Positions 1 through 8,746 of a stretch of DNA of 64,000 nt are shown piece after piece. This DNA is from Pseudomonadota bacterium. GTDB taxonomy: Bacteria > Pseudomonadota > Gammaproteobacteria > Burkholderiales > Burkholderiaceae_B. The notes under the pieces were generated by a model. The model ran no database searches, had not been told where the DNA came from, and saw only the letters and a program-made list of their open reading frames with translations. How positions within the stretch are numbered: position 1 is the first letter of the stretch; every line of letters starts with the position of its first letter. Location: contig JAEWEV010000035.1 of the NCBI GenBank assembly GCA_023389155.1, positions 1 to 64,000 of the forward strand, written 5' to 3'. Made by a program: the position numbers and the translations under genes.

Positions 1-8
1 GAGGCACT

Positions 9-716
9 ATGGACAAGCAACTGACAAAAATTCTCGTCGTCGATGACGATCCTGCCCTGCGCCAGCTTCTCGCGGAATATCTCAACCGTCATGGTTACGA
101 TACGCTGCTTGCGCCCGACGCCAGCGATATTACCCAACGCATTACCAAATTTTCTCCCGACCTGATTGTTCTGGATCGCATGCTGCCTGGCGGCGACGGT
201 GTGGAAACCTGCCGCAAACTGCGTGCACAGAATGAAGATATTCCGGTCATTCTGCTAACGGCAAAAGATGAAACGGCAGACCGGATTATCGGCCTGGAAT
301 CGGGTGCCGACGACTATCTTGGCAAACCCTTTGATCCTCGCGAACTGCTTGCCCGAATTGAAACCGTCCTGCGTCGCAAAAAAGGCGCCTCGGCGCTGGT
401 CAAGGAAACGCCCATCCATTTTGGCCCGTTCACGTTTGATCCCGCCCGTCGCCAGCTGTTCAAGGACAACGTTCAGGTCAAGCTGACCGGGGGCGAGATC
501 AATCTGCTCGAAGCCCTGGTAAAAAACTCCGGCAAGCCACTTTCGCGCGAACGGCTGCTCGCACTGGCACGCGACGATGACGAAGGCGAGCGCAATGACC
601 GCGCCATCGACATTGCCATCCTGCGCCTGCGTCGTGCCGTTGAGGACGATCCGAAAGAGCCGCGCTGGATTCAAACCGTCTGGGGCATAGGCTACCGCTT
701 CTCACCTGACGCATGA
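9..716 (+). CDS. OmpR-family two-component response regulator
   Basis: This is a cytoplasmic DNA-binding response regulator of 235 residues. The N-terminal receiver domain (about residues 7-120) shows the acidic pocket VVDDDP, the phospho-acceptor Asp56 in IVLDRMLPG, the conserved Thr in LLTAK and the Lys in GKPFDPREL. The C-terminal half (about 135-233) is an OmpR/PhoB winged helix ending in WIQTVWGIGYRF. The start has a GAGG Shine-Dalgarno just inside the window edge. The stop overlaps the start of the sensor kinase gene by ATGA, so the two are a co-translated pair. The stimulus is unknown. The adjacent convergent cyd-like pair is a possible target only by proximity. Confidence 0.95.
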   Translation: MDKQLTKILVVDDDPALRQLLAEYLNRHGYDTLLAPDASDITQRITKFSPDLIVLDRMLPGGDGVETCRKLRAQNEDIPVILLTAKDETADRIIGLESGADDYLGKPFDPRELLARIETVLRRKKGASALVKETPIHFGPFTFDPARRQLFKDNVQVKLTGGEINLLEALVKNSGKPLSRERLLALARDDDEGERNDRAIDIAILRLRRAVEDDPKEPRWIQTVWGIGYRFSPDA

Positions 717-2182
717 TTAAACCTTCCCTGTGGCCGCGTTCCTTGCGGCTGCAGATGATCCTCTTTATTCTTGGTACTGTGATTCTGGTGCAGCTTGGCA
801 GTTTCGCAGTCGGCAATTACCTGAAAGAGCGATTCCTTGAAGACGTGGTTGTCAATTATCTGTCCACGACAATCCGGACCCTCCGATCAGCCGTTTCCCA
901 GATTCCCGAAAACCGGCGTGCCGAATTCATTATCGAGGCTTCACAGAAGCGCTGGTATCTGCTTTCGCGCGCCGATCCCTATGCCAATCGCCGCCACCGT
1001 GGCGACACGCTGGACAATCCTGCCGGCCCTGCCCCCCTTCCGGTGCCCGAAGCGGCTCGTGAAGTTGAACGTGCCCGGCAACAGGCCGCACCAAAGCCAC
1101 CGCGCCGCCTGCCTCCGCCCGGCGGCGGACCAAGCAGCGATATCCTGAAGATCGTCAGGCGACTGAATATGGAACTGGATGACGGAACGCGGGTCGGCCT
1201 GACCCGCGGCCCTACCCCACGCATGTTCATTTCACTGCAGCCCGACGATGATGGCAATACCTTCATTCGCGAATGGCTGGTCATCCCGCTCGACCGGATT
1301 GAGCCACCCAATATGCACGCCATCTCCATAGCGTGGCTGAGCCTGACGGGCCTGCTGCTGATCCTGGCCGCCGGCTTTGCCTGGCATATTACGCGCCCGC
1401 TCACCCGCCTGACCGACGCGGCAGATCAGCTGGCGCAAGGCAAGCCCGAACGTGTTACGCCAGCAGGGCCTACCGAAACCCGCCAGCTTGGCGAACGCTT
1501 CAACGCCATGCTTGATGCACTGGAAGAATCCAAGGCCGTACAGCAGACACTGCTGGCTGGCCTGCCCCACGACCTGAAAAGTCCGTTAGCGCGAATGCGG
1601 TTGCGTGTGGAACTGACCGACGATACGGCGTTCAAGGAAGGGATGCGCAACGACGTACACGAAATGCAGGACATGATCGACCAGTTCATCAGTTACGTAC
1701 GTGGTTCTGATCTGGCCACCTACAAGTTTCAGCCACTTAACATCTGTAGCTGGATTGATGAACGGGTTGCAACCTGGCACGATGCCGGCAGTCCGGTGCA
1801 CCTGCGTCAATTGCCCGCGACCCCGGCGTATATCAGCGCCGATACGTTGTCGCTGGGACGATATCTGGATAATCTGATCAGTAATGCGCTCAAGCATGGC
1901 CGTCCCCCAGTGGAAGTATCGCTAACCCTGACAACTGACAGCGCAATTCTTTCTGTTGCCGACCATGGTGACGGCATTCCTGACGACCGTCGTGCCGAGG
2001 CATTGCGCGCCTTTTCGCGGCTTGACTCTGCACGTACCATGACCGGCAGCGTGGGATTGGGTCTATCACTGGCTGAAACCATTGCCATCGCACATAACGG
2101 GCAGTTTTCCCTGGATAACAGCGAGAGCGGTGGTCTGCTGGTCACTGTCAGACTACCGCTGATCAGTCCACCCGCTTCATGA
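713..2182 (+). CDS. EnvZ-type sensor histidine kinase
   Basis: This is an inner-membrane histidine kinase of 489 residues and the partner of the preceding regulator. TM1 lies at about residues 11-33, and a periplasmic domain of about 170 residues with a proline-rich stretch (about 100-140) follows. TM2 lies near 205-228, then HAMP, then the H-box with His286 in LPHDLKSPLARM. The ATPase domain has the N-box DNLISNALKHG, the G1 box DHGDGIP and the G2 box GLGLSLAE. The order and the short H-box resemble EnvZ. Its 3' end overlaps the convergent cydB-like gene by 20 bp, so readthrough would produce antisense RNA into that gene. Confidence 0.95.
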   Translation: MIKPSLWPRSLRLQMILFILGTVILVQLGSFAVGNYLKERFLEDVVVNYLSTTIRTLRSAVSQIPENRRAEFIIEASQKRWYLLSRADPYANRRHRGDTLDNPAGPAPLPVPEAAREVERARQQAAPKPPRRLPPPGGGPSSDILKIVRRLNMELDDGTRVGLTRGPTPRMFISLQPDDDGNTFIREWLVIPLDRIEPPNMHAISIAWLSLTGLLLILAAGFAWHITRPLTRLTDAADQLAQGKPERVTPAGPTETRQLGERFNAMLDALEESKAVQQTLLAGLPHDLKSPLARMRLRVELTDDTAFKEGMRNDVHEMQDMIDQFISYVRGSDLATYKFQPLNICSWIDERVATWHDAGSPVHLRQLPATPAYISADTLSLGRYLDNLISNALKHGRPPVEVSLTLTTDSAILSVADHGDGIPDDRRAEALRAFSRLDSARTMTGSVGLGLSLAETIAIAHNGQFSLDNSESGGLLVTVRLPLISPPAS

Positions 2183-3218
2183 ACGATACGTCTGTAGACT
2201 TGCGCTCCTTGCCCAGCAGATCGCGGTAATACCACAGCACCACAATCGGCAGCACCACCAGGAACAGCACGAAGGCGACAACCAGTACCCGGGTCGTGCC
2301 CAAACTGGTCACACTTTCCCAGATGGTCAGTTCGTCCAGGACGAAGAACGGGAACACGCTGAACACCAGCCCGGCAATCACACTCAGAACAATCAGAACC
2401 GTCAGGATGAACGGCAGACAGATCAGTATCCTGACGCGCTGGACTTTTCGTACGACCAGTTCAATCAACACGAACATGGTCAGCAGGGTCAGCCAGCACA
2501 TCAGCACCACAGGCAATCTTGCGGTCTCGGTCCACTTGAAGAATACCCCGCCATTGACCATGCCGAGCGCAACGGACAAGGCAACGACACCCGCGGCCGT
2601 CAGACGCGATGCCCGCCGCACCCATCCCCTTGCCTGCTGCTGCAGTTCATCATCCACCCGCATCAGCAGCCAGGTCGCGCCAAGCAGAATGAACGTTGCA
2701 ACCACACAGCAAGCAATGAAAAACGCAAAAAGCTCACTGCCCGGTTCGGTACCGAAACTGACGGCGATGCGGCCCAGCACCAGCCCCTGGCCCAACGCGG
2801 TAAACAGCGATCCCGCAGCAAAGGCGGCAGCAAAGATCGCACGTCCGGCAGCCTGTGCCCGCAGGCGAAACTCGTAAGCCACACCGCGCAGCAGGGTTCC
2901 CGCCGCCAGCAACATCAATGGCAGATACAGCGCACCGCTGACATAGGCCCATGCCTTGGGAAAGGCCGACAGCAGAATGGCACAGCCCAGAAAAATCCAG
3001 AATACATTCAAGTCGCGCCAGGGGCCCAGAAAGGTAAACATCCGCGCCCGTTGCTCGGGCGTGGCAAACGGCATGAGCATACCCACGCCGAGGTCAAACC
3101 CGTCCAGGACGGCGGCGGCAATGCAAACGCCAAGAAATACCACGAAACAGAGCAGTGGCATCCAGAAGCCTGGATCATAACTGTTCAGCCCCAGAGAAGC
3201 GGCAAGCGTATCAATCAT
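2163..3218 (-). CDS. Cytochrome bd oxidase subunit II-like protein (CydB family)
   Basis: This is a polytopic membrane protein of 351 residues in the CydB family. Near residue 40 it has the hallmark VLDGFDLGVGML, the counterpart of TDGFDMGVGML in E. coli CydB. A PWRDLNVFW segment in the place of PHWDGNQVW and the AFPKAWA and DELTIWE segments also fit. It overlaps the end of the upstream subunit-I-like gene by ATGA, so the two are translationally coupled. No CydX-like small ORF follows; the downstream end instead overlaps the histidine kinase gene. Unlike its partner, this subunit looks structurally normal. Its activity is uncertain because the partner lacks all haem ligands. Confidence 0.9.
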   Translation of the reverse strand: MIDTLAASLGLNSYDPGFWMPLLCFVVFLGVCIAAAVLDGFDLGVGMLMPFATPEQRARMFTFLGPWRDLNVFWIFLGCAILLSAFPKAWAYVSGALYLPLMLLAAGTLLRGVAYEFRLRAQAAGRAIFAAAFAAGSLFTALGQGLVLGRIAVSFGTEPGSELFAFFIACCVVATFILLGATWLLMRVDDELQQQARGWVRRASRLTAAGVVALSVALGMVNGGVFFKWTETARLPVVLMCWLTLLTMFVLIELVVRKVQRVRILICLPFILTVLIVLSVIAGLVFSVFPFFVLDELTIWESVTSLGTTRVLVVAFVLFLVVLPIVVLWYYRDLLGKERKSTDVSFMKRVD

Positions 3219-4372
3219 GCCGTCCTCCTGATCTTACGAACGGGCACGACGCCATAGCGGGCAGCCCGCAGTGACAGAAAAACAAATCCCGCCAGAATGA
3301 CTGCAAAAACCAGCCACATGACCAGCATCACGCCACTGATGACAAGCGGACCCGCTTCACTGAAAGCTTCGGCGAAGGTGATCGCCTGATGCAGAAAAAA
3401 CTGGCCATCACGCAGAGACATCAGCATTTGTGTCAACCACAGAACCGCCCAGGCCGCCGGTCCGGTCCAGACCAGACCTTGCAGCAGTCTGCGCGGCATT
3501 CTCCCAAATTCGCTGTGTCGCTTCAGATACCACAGCCATTGGGCAAGGCACGCAAGCGCCAGCAAAACCAGCAGACCAAGCAGGAGTTTTCCAGTCAGTT
3601 GTGCCGACATCGGCAAGGCATCGATGTCACGAAACAGTTCTTTCCGGAACAGAAAACCGGCGATGACCGACGTCACAAGCGCCACAGGCGTTAAGATGGC
3701 GCCGACCCGAAAGCCGAGCTGTTCAGCAGCATTCAGAGGTTTGCCAAGTGCTTCGCTGGCACTGATGGAGATCATCAGCGCGCCGGTTCCCAGACAGGCA
3801 AGTGCTGTCATGAACAGTATGCGATGCCACGCCTGCGGATGCAGCACCAGTGCGCGCCAGTCAGTCAGCCCCAGGGGCAGCGTGTCGGGTGTCAGTCCCG
3901 CAGGAAATTGCAGCCAGCTCTGGAAACCGATCAGCAGCACGGCGATCGCCGTCAGGCCAAGGACGGAAAGCAGCACGAACACGCTATGCAGCCAGGAGGC
4001 CAGAGACCCCTGCCGGTATAACATCACATCAATGACGAAAAGTTTGATGACAAACGTCATAGATGCCACGAGCACGACCAGCGGACCGATCACAGAACCC
4101 AATCGAACAAACAGATTGGGCCAAAGCGAGCCTGCCTGAATCAGCAGGAAAACCATGCCCATCAGCGCAACGGTCATCGTAAGCGCAAAAATGCGTACCC
4201 AGAAGCGATAGAGATCCATCCAGCGACTGTCAGCCTGTCTGCCGTGCGTCATGCATTTAGAGAGCAGCAGCAACCAGCCCAGCGCGACCGAACACAGACC
4301 AAATACGGAAAAGAAAGACAGCGAACTGAAAAACTGCAGTTTCGCCAGCTGTAATGATGAAATATCCCACAT
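3215..4372 (-). CDS. Haem-ligand-less cytochrome bd subunit I-like protein (CydA paralogue)
   Basis: This is a membrane protein of 385 residues that aligns with CydA over its whole length. The start was chosen at MWDISSLQLAKLQFF, matching MLDIVELSRLQFA of E. coli CydA; a longer in-frame start exists at 4441. The fold is recognisable (YRFWVRIFA, IGPLVVLV, SWLQFP, VLHPQAW). However, the positions of His19 (b595 ligand), His186 and Met393 (b558 ligands), Glu99, Glu107 and Arg391 are occupied by Phe, Phe, Lys, Leu, Ile and Thr in my manual alignment. The Q-loop and GRQPW segment are also missing, making it about 100 residues shorter than CydA. It is coupled to the cydB-like gene. It cannot be a conventional oxidase, and its role is unknown. 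Confidence 0.85.
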   Translation of the reverse strand: MWDISSLQLAKLQFFSSLSFFSVFGLCSVALGWLLLLSKCMTHGRQADSRWMDLYRFWVRIFALTMTVALMGMVFLLIQAGSLWPNLFVRLGSVIGPLVVLVASMTFVIKLFVIDVMLYRQGSLASWLHSVFVLLSVLGLTAIAVLLIGFQSWLQFPAGLTPDTLPLGLTDWRALVLHPQAWHRILFMTALACLGTGALMISISASEALGKPLNAAEQLGFRVGAILTPVALVTSVIAGFLFRKELFRDIDALPMSAQLTGKLLLGLLVLLALACLAQWLWYLKRHSEFGRMPRRLLQGLVWTGPAAWAVLWLTQMLMSLRDGQFFLHQAITFAEAFSEAGPLVISGVMLVMWLVFAVILAGFVFLSLRAARYGVVPVRKIRRTA

Positions 4373-4478
4373 ACTCTGATGGCGGTTTAAATTTCGGGGC
4401 AGTTGAGCGATTCCCATGAGTCTAACCGCTGAACATGGCAAAATGGACGATATTGTGGTTTTATTGAAATTTTAAAAT

Positions 4479-6239
4479 ATGTCCGTCACGACACCAGAGA
4501 TCCCTGCTTCCAATTTTCTGCGCACCATCATCGAAAACGACCTGAGCAACGACCGCTACCAGTCCAAGAAATGGGCTGGTGAACCAGGCCCCGCTTCGGT
4601 GCAGCAAAATGCGCCCAAGGATCCCGCGCGTATCCGCACCCGTTTTCCACCTGAGCCCAATGGCTATTTGCACATTGGTCATGCCAAAAGCATCTGCCTG
4701 AACTTCGGCCTGGCGCGCGACTATGGTGGAGTGTGTCATTTGCGCTTTGACGATACCAATCCTGAGAAGGAAGAACAGGAATACGTTGATGCCATCGACG
4801 AGATCGTCGAATGGCTGGGTTTTTCCACGCGTGGCGTCGACAGCCAGGAAAACCGGTATTTTGCCAGTAGCTATTTTGGCTTTATGTACGAGTTTGCCGA
4901 AGCGCTGATTAACGGCGGCTACGCCTATGTGGATGAACAGACTCCCGAACAGATTCGCCTGAATCGCGGTACGCTGACTTCGCCTGGAGTGAATTCGCCC
5001 TGGCGTGACAGGGCACCAGAGGAATCACTGACGCTTCTGCGCGAAATGAAGGAAGGCAAGCATCCGGACGGCAGTCTGGCCTTGCGGGCCAAAGTCGACA
5101 TGGCTTCGCCCAATATCAATATGCGCGACCCGGTGCTTTACCGAATCCGGCATGCCGCGCATCACCGCACGGGCAATGAGTGGTGTATCTACCCCATGTA
5201 TACCTATGCACATCCCATCGAGGATGCGCTGGAAGGGATTACGCATAGTATCTGTACCTTGGAATTTGAAGACCAGCGCCCGTTCTATGACTGGCTGCTG
5301 GCAAAACTGGTGGAGCTAAATCAGTTGCGCGATCCGCTCCCGCGCCAGTACGAATTTGCCCGCCTGAATCTGAATCACGTCGTGACCAGCAAGCGCAAGT
5401 TGCTGCAACTGGTGCGGGAAGGACACGTGTCTGGTTGGGATGACCCTCGTATGCCTACGCTGGCAGGTCTGCGCAGGCGTGGCTATACTCCGGCTTCGCT
5501 GCGGCTGTTCTGCGACAGACTGGGGGTATCCAAATCCGATTCCCGTATTGACTACAGCCTGCTTGAGCAGGCACTGCGGGACGATCTGGATCCCATAGCA
5601 GAGCGTCGTGTCGCTGTGCTGGACCCCATCAAGCTGATCATCACCAACTATCCGGAAAATCAGAGCGAAGCTTGCAGTGCGCCACGCAATCCGCATCAGG
5701 CCGAGGCCGGTCGTCGCGAATTTCCCTTTTCACGCGAACTGTGGATAGAGCGCGATGATTTTCGCGAAGACCCACCGAAAAAGTACTTCCGTCTGTTCCC
5801 GGGCAATACGGTCAGACTCAAATATGCCTACGTCATCAAGTGCACCGGTTTCAGCAAGGATGACGCAGGTAATATCACCGAAGTCTACGCAGAGTACCTT
5901 CCGGATACCAAGAGTGGTACGCCGGGCGCTGACAGCGTCAAGGTCAAGGGCAATATTACCTGGATCAGCGTGCCTCATGCAGTGCCCGCCACGGTCATGC
6001 TGTACGACCGGCTATTTACCGATCCCTCACCCGATAGCGGCGAGAAGAATTTCCTGCACTATCTGAATCCGAATTCGGTGGAGCGCGTCAACGCATGGCT
6101 TGAACCGGGTTTTACTGCCGAACCCGATGCCCGATGGCAGTTCGAACGCATTGGCTATTTCGTTGCCGATACGAAAGATTCCACTCCCGAAAACCCGGTT
6201 CTCAACCGCTGTGTTACCCTGCGGGATTCATGGTCCTAA
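4479..6239 (+). CDS. glnS: Glutaminyl-tRNA synthetase
   Basis: This is a cytoplasmic class I aminoacyl-tRNA synthetase of 586 residues that charges tRNA-Gln with glutamine using ATP. The Rossmann-fold signature is RFPPEPNGYLHIGHAKS, with HIGH at residues 65-68. The substrate-binding segment HLRFDDTNPEKE follows, and the KMSKS equivalent is VVTSKRKLLQLV. The C-terminal beta-barrel anticodon-binding domains run from about residue 370 to the end, where the ending NRCVTLRDSW is typical of GlnRS. The length fits the family. It is divergent from the cyd-like pair. The upstream region is AT-rich with no clear Shine-Dalgarno. Confidence 0.97.
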   Translation: MSVTTPEIPASNFLRTIIENDLSNDRYQSKKWAGEPGPASVQQNAPKDPARIRTRFPPEPNGYLHIGHAKSICLNFGLARDYGGVCHLRFDDTNPEKEEQEYVDAIDEIVEWLGFSTRGVDSQENRYFASSYFGFMYEFAEALINGGYAYVDEQTPEQIRLNRGTLTSPGVNSPWRDRAPEESLTLLREMKEGKHPDGSLALRAKVDMASPNINMRDPVLYRIRHAAHHRTGNEWCIYPMYTYAHPIEDALEGITHSICTLEFEDQRPFYDWLLAKLVELNQLRDPLPRQYEFARLNLNHVVTSKRKLLQLVREGHVSGWDDPRMPTLAGLRRRGYTPASLRLFCDRLGVSKSDSRIDYSLLEQALRDDLDPIAERRVAVLDPIKLIITNYPENQSEACSAPRNPHQAEAGRREFPFSRELWIERDDFREDPPKKYFRLFPGNTVRLKYAYVIKCTGFSKDDAGNITEVYAEYLPDTKSGTPGADSVKVKGNITWISVPHAVPATVMLYDRLFTDPSPDSGEKNFLHYLNPNSVERVNAWLEPGFTAEPDARWQFERIGYFVADTKDSTPENPVLNRCVTLRDSWS

Positions 6240-6261
6240 TTTATTTAAAGTGAATTGAAAC

Positions 6262-7176
6262 GTGGCTTCCAAATCCTCTTCCTCAGCCCTCGAATTCAAA
6301 AGCGCCTCGCTTTTTGTCGTCCGGATCGAACTCAAAAGTTCCGCGACGGCGGCATTGCAACAGGCGCTGGAACAGAAAATGGCCGAAGCCGGCAGTCTGT
6401 TCGAACACGAACCCGTCGTCCTTGACGCCACCAGCCTGAGCGAATCTCCGGACTGGGCCGATCTGGTTGCCGTGCTGGCACGCCACAAACTGCCTGTCAT
6501 CGGCGTGATGGGGCCGGATGGCGCCATCATCGACAGCGCCCGCCAGGCAGGCCTGTGCAAGGTCGAGGTATCGACCCTCAACACCCGGCAGCCGCCCGAG
6601 CCGACCATCCTAACCGAGCCCGTACCCGATGCGGTGAAACTGGCGCCGGCCGCAGACTTCCGCACCGTGGCCTCCGCGACCGAGAAGGAAGCGCCTGGCC
6701 AGCCCGGAGCCGACAAGCCTGCCGAGCCGGCAAAACCCTCTACCCCATCGTCGGCGCCCGCAGCACGCAAAATGACGCCTCCGGCAGAACCGGTAGTACG
6801 CGAGACCATACGCGAAGTGCCGGTACCGGTTCCTACCATGGTACTGGCGCGGCAATTGCGCTCCGGTCAGCGCGTTTATGCGCGCAACAGTGATCTGATC
6901 GTGATCGGAGTTGTCAGTCGCGGCGCAGAAGTCATCGCTGATGGCAATATCCATGTATATGGCCCGCTGCGCGGCAAAGCGATCGCCGGCGCCCGCGGCA
7001 ATGCCTCTGCCCGGATTTTCACCTCGCATCTGGATGCGGAACTGCTGGCCATTGCCGGCATCTACCGCGTCATCGACGCCGAGATTGAGCCGGAACTGAA
7101 TAAAAAGCCGGTGATTGTGGAACTGGATAACGAAACCCTCAAGTTCATTCCGGGCGACAATAGCAACCAGGGTTGA
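6262..7176 (+). CDS. minC: Septum site-determining protein MinC
   Basis: This is an inhibitor of FtsZ assembly that, with MinD and MinE, keeps the division site at mid-cell. It has 304 residues, longer than the roughly 230 of E. coli MinC. The N-terminal FtsZ-interacting domain (about 10-105) is followed by an unusually long Pro/Ala-rich linker (about 110-190). The C-terminal beta-helix domain (about 195-300) carries the RSGQRVYARNSDLIVIG and HVYGPLRGKAIAGARG motifs that bind MinD. The start is GTG at 6262 with a weak ribosome site. It heads the minC-minD-minE order, separated from minD by about 100 bp. Confidence 0.95.
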   Translation: MASKSSSSALEFKSASLFVVRIELKSSATAALQQALEQKMAEAGSLFEHEPVVLDATSLSESPDWADLVAVLARHKLPVIGVMGPDGAIIDSARQAGLCKVEVSTLNTRQPPEPTILTEPVPDAVKLAPAADFRTVASATEKEAPGQPGADKPAEPAKPSTPSSAPAARKMTPPAEPVVRETIREVPVPVPTMVLARQLRSGQRVYARNSDLIVIGVVSRGAEVIADGNIHVYGPLRGKAIAGARGNASARIFTSHLDAELLAIAGIYRVIDAEIEPELNKKPVIVELDNETLKFIPGDNSNQG

Positions 7177-7216
7177 GCCGGGAGCCGGCCGTAACGTTTT
7201 TTAAAAGAAATTCATA

Positions 7217-7238
7217 CCGATATGCGTTAAGATATCGG
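7217..7238. promoter_or_regulatory. Inverted repeat between minC and minD
   Basis: CCGATAT (7217-7223) and ATATCGG (7232-7238) form a perfect 7-bp inverted repeat with an 8-bp spacer, about 40 bp upstream of minD. It could be an operator, a weak RNA hairpin or chance. No T-run follows, so it is not a terminator. Confidence 0.3.
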
Positions 7239-7275
7239 CACTTACAGCCATACGGATATATAGGAATAACCTTAC

Positions 7276-8091
7276 ATGACTCGCATCATTGTGGTAACTT
7301 CAGGTAAAGGCGGCGTGGGAAAAACCACGACCAGCGCCAGTTTTTCATCCGGTCTTGCCATGCGTGGCCACAAGACAGTCGTGATTGATTTCGACGTCGG
7401 CCTGCGCAATCTTGACCTCATCATGGGATGTGAGCGTCGTGTTGTGTATGACTTCGTCAATGTCATCCAGGGCGAAGCCACGCTGAACCAGGCACTCATC
7501 AAGGACAAGCAGCTGGAAAACCTGTTCATCCTGCCCGCTTCGCAAACCCGGGACAAAGACGCCCTGACCCGCGAAGGTGTAGAGAAGGTCCTGGATGATC
7601 TGAAGCAGATGGGTTTTGACTATATCGTATGCGATTCTCCGGCAGGTATTGAAATGGGCGCCCTCATGGCTGCCTACTTTGCCGACGACGCACTGGTTGT
7701 TACCAATCCTGAAGTCTCCTCCGTTCGCGACTCCGACCGGATTCTGGGCATACTTTCGTCCAAGTCCCGCCGTGCGGAAACCAGTCAGGAAGCCGTCAAG
7801 GAATTCCTGGTTCTTACCCGCTATAACCCCAAACGGGTTGAAGATGGCGAAATGCTGTCTCTGAAAGATATCGAAGACATCCTGCGCATCAAGCTGATCG
7901 GCGTAGTGCCGGAATCCGAATCCGTATTGCAGGCTTCCAACTCGGGCGTCCCCGCGATCCACCTGAAAGACTCAGACGTATCCCAAGCCTATCAGGACAT
8001 TGTGGCACGCTATCTGGGCGAAGAAATACCGTTGCGCTTTACCGATTACAACAAGCCGGGCTTCTTCAAACGACTTTTCGGAGGCAAGTGA
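7276..8091 (+). CDS. minD: Septum site-determining ATPase MinD
   Basis: This is a peripheral membrane ATPase of the ParA/MinD family that recruits MinC to the membrane and oscillates under the control of MinE. It has 271 residues. The deviant Walker A motif is SGKGGVGKTTTSA (residues about 8-20). Switch motifs IDFDVGLRNLDLIMG and CDSPAGIEMGA are present. The C-terminal amphipathic membrane-targeting helix is GFFKRLFGGK. The ATG start is fixed by the conserved MTRIIVVTSGKGG N-terminus. The stop is separated from minE by a single base. Confidence 0.98.
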   Translation: MTRIIVVTSGKGGVGKTTTSASFSSGLAMRGHKTVVIDFDVGLRNLDLIMGCERRVVYDFVNVIQGEATLNQALIKDKQLENLFILPASQTRDKDALTREGVEKVLDDLKQMGFDYIVCDSPAGIEMGALMAAYFADDALVVTNPEVSSVRDSDRILGILSSKSRRAETSQEAVKEFLVLTRYNPKRVEDGEMLSLKDIEDILRIKLIGVVPESESVLQASNSGVPAIHLKDSDVSQAYQDIVARYLGEEIPLRFTDYNKPGFFKRLFGGK

Positions 8092-8092
8092 T

Positions 8093-8377
8093 ATGTCCTT
8101 CCTGAAATTTCTTCTCGGCGAAAAGAAATCATCGGCCAGCGTTGCCAAAGAACGCCTTCAACTCATCATTACGCATGAACGCAAGGAAGGCACGGCAAGT
8201 GCACCTGATTTCCTGCCGCAGTTGCAAAAAGACCTGATTGAAGTCATTTCCAAATACATCAAAATCAACGAAGAAGATCTCAAGGTTAACGTTGACAAGC
8301 ATGGCAATCTGGAAGTGCTGGAAGTCAAAATCGAGATGCCACAAGATCCCAAAGACGCCGTCGCCAAGGTCGGCTAA
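8093..8377 (+). CDS. minE: Cell division topological specificity factor MinE
   Basis: This protein stimulates MinD ATPase activity and displaces MinC, creating the pole-to-pole oscillation. It has 94 residues. The membrane-targeting N-terminus is MSFLKFLLGE, the anti-MinCD helix region is RLQLIITHER (about 22-31), and the topological specificity domain follows (LIEVISKYIKINEEDLKVN). The start at 8093 is set by this conserved N-terminus and by a GGAGG Shine-Dalgarno inside the end of minD. An open frame continues upstream to 8000 but that part is not MinE. Confidence 0.97.
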   Translation: MSFLKFLLGEKKSSASVAKERLQLIITHERKEGTASAPDFLPQLQKDLIEVISKYIKINEEDLKVNVDKHGNLEVLEVKIEMPQDPKDAVAKVG

Positions 8378-8430
8378 GGTTTGTGTGGCAGGGTTTGTGC
8401 TGTTTGAGTGTCCAATCAGGCAGCATGGCG

Positions 8431-8466
8431 AAAAAAAAGCTATCCCTAATCCGGATAGCTTTTTTT
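8431..8466 (+). terminator. Rho-independent terminator after minCDE
   Basis: GCTATCC (8439-8445) pairs with GGATAGC (8453-8459), followed by eight T residues (8460-8467) and preceded by eight A residues. The symmetry means it can also stop minus-strand transcripts coming from the lipoprotein gene. Confidence 0.85.
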
Positions 8467-8524
8467 GCAGAAGGGTCACACGCTACCCATCAAGGGTACG
8501 GCACTGTGCCTGGAAGCCGAACGA

Positions 8525-8746
8525 TCAGCGGCGACCGCCCCCTACCTGATTGCCGATAACGCCACCAATGGCAGCGCCACCCAGCGTACCTAATGTTCCA
8601 CCACTGGTAAGCAGGGAACCCGCGACACCACCAATGGCAGCGCCACCTACGGTATTCCGGTCGCGCTGTGTCATGCCGCCACAACCTGCCAGAGTAATGG
8701 CAAGGATACCTGCGACGATGCTCTTGGCTACGATATTCGCTTTCAT
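8525..8746 (-). CDS. Small glycine-zipper lipoprotein (OsmB-like)
   Basis: This is a predicted lipoprotein of 73 residues. The signal peptide ends in a good lipobox, ITLAGC, so Cys near residue 22 should be lipidated. The mature part is a double glycine zipper (GGAAIGGVAGSLL and GGAAIGGVIGNQVGGG) as in OsmB/SlyB-type outer-membrane lipoproteins. The start at 8746 is chosen because AGGAG precedes it at good spacing. The frame stays open upstream to 8785 without a better ribosome site. It may stabilise the envelope under stress, by analogy only. Confidence 0.85.
   Translation of the reverse strand: MKANIVAKSIVAGILAITLAGCGGMTQRDRNTVGGAAIGGVAGSLLTSGGTLGTLGGAAIGGVIGNQVGGGRR

Noticed and set aside
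2296..4139. Plus-strand open frames of up to about 190 codons opposite the cyd-like genes
   Set aside because: They are shadows of membrane-protein genes on the minus strand, without ribosome sites or recognisable domains.
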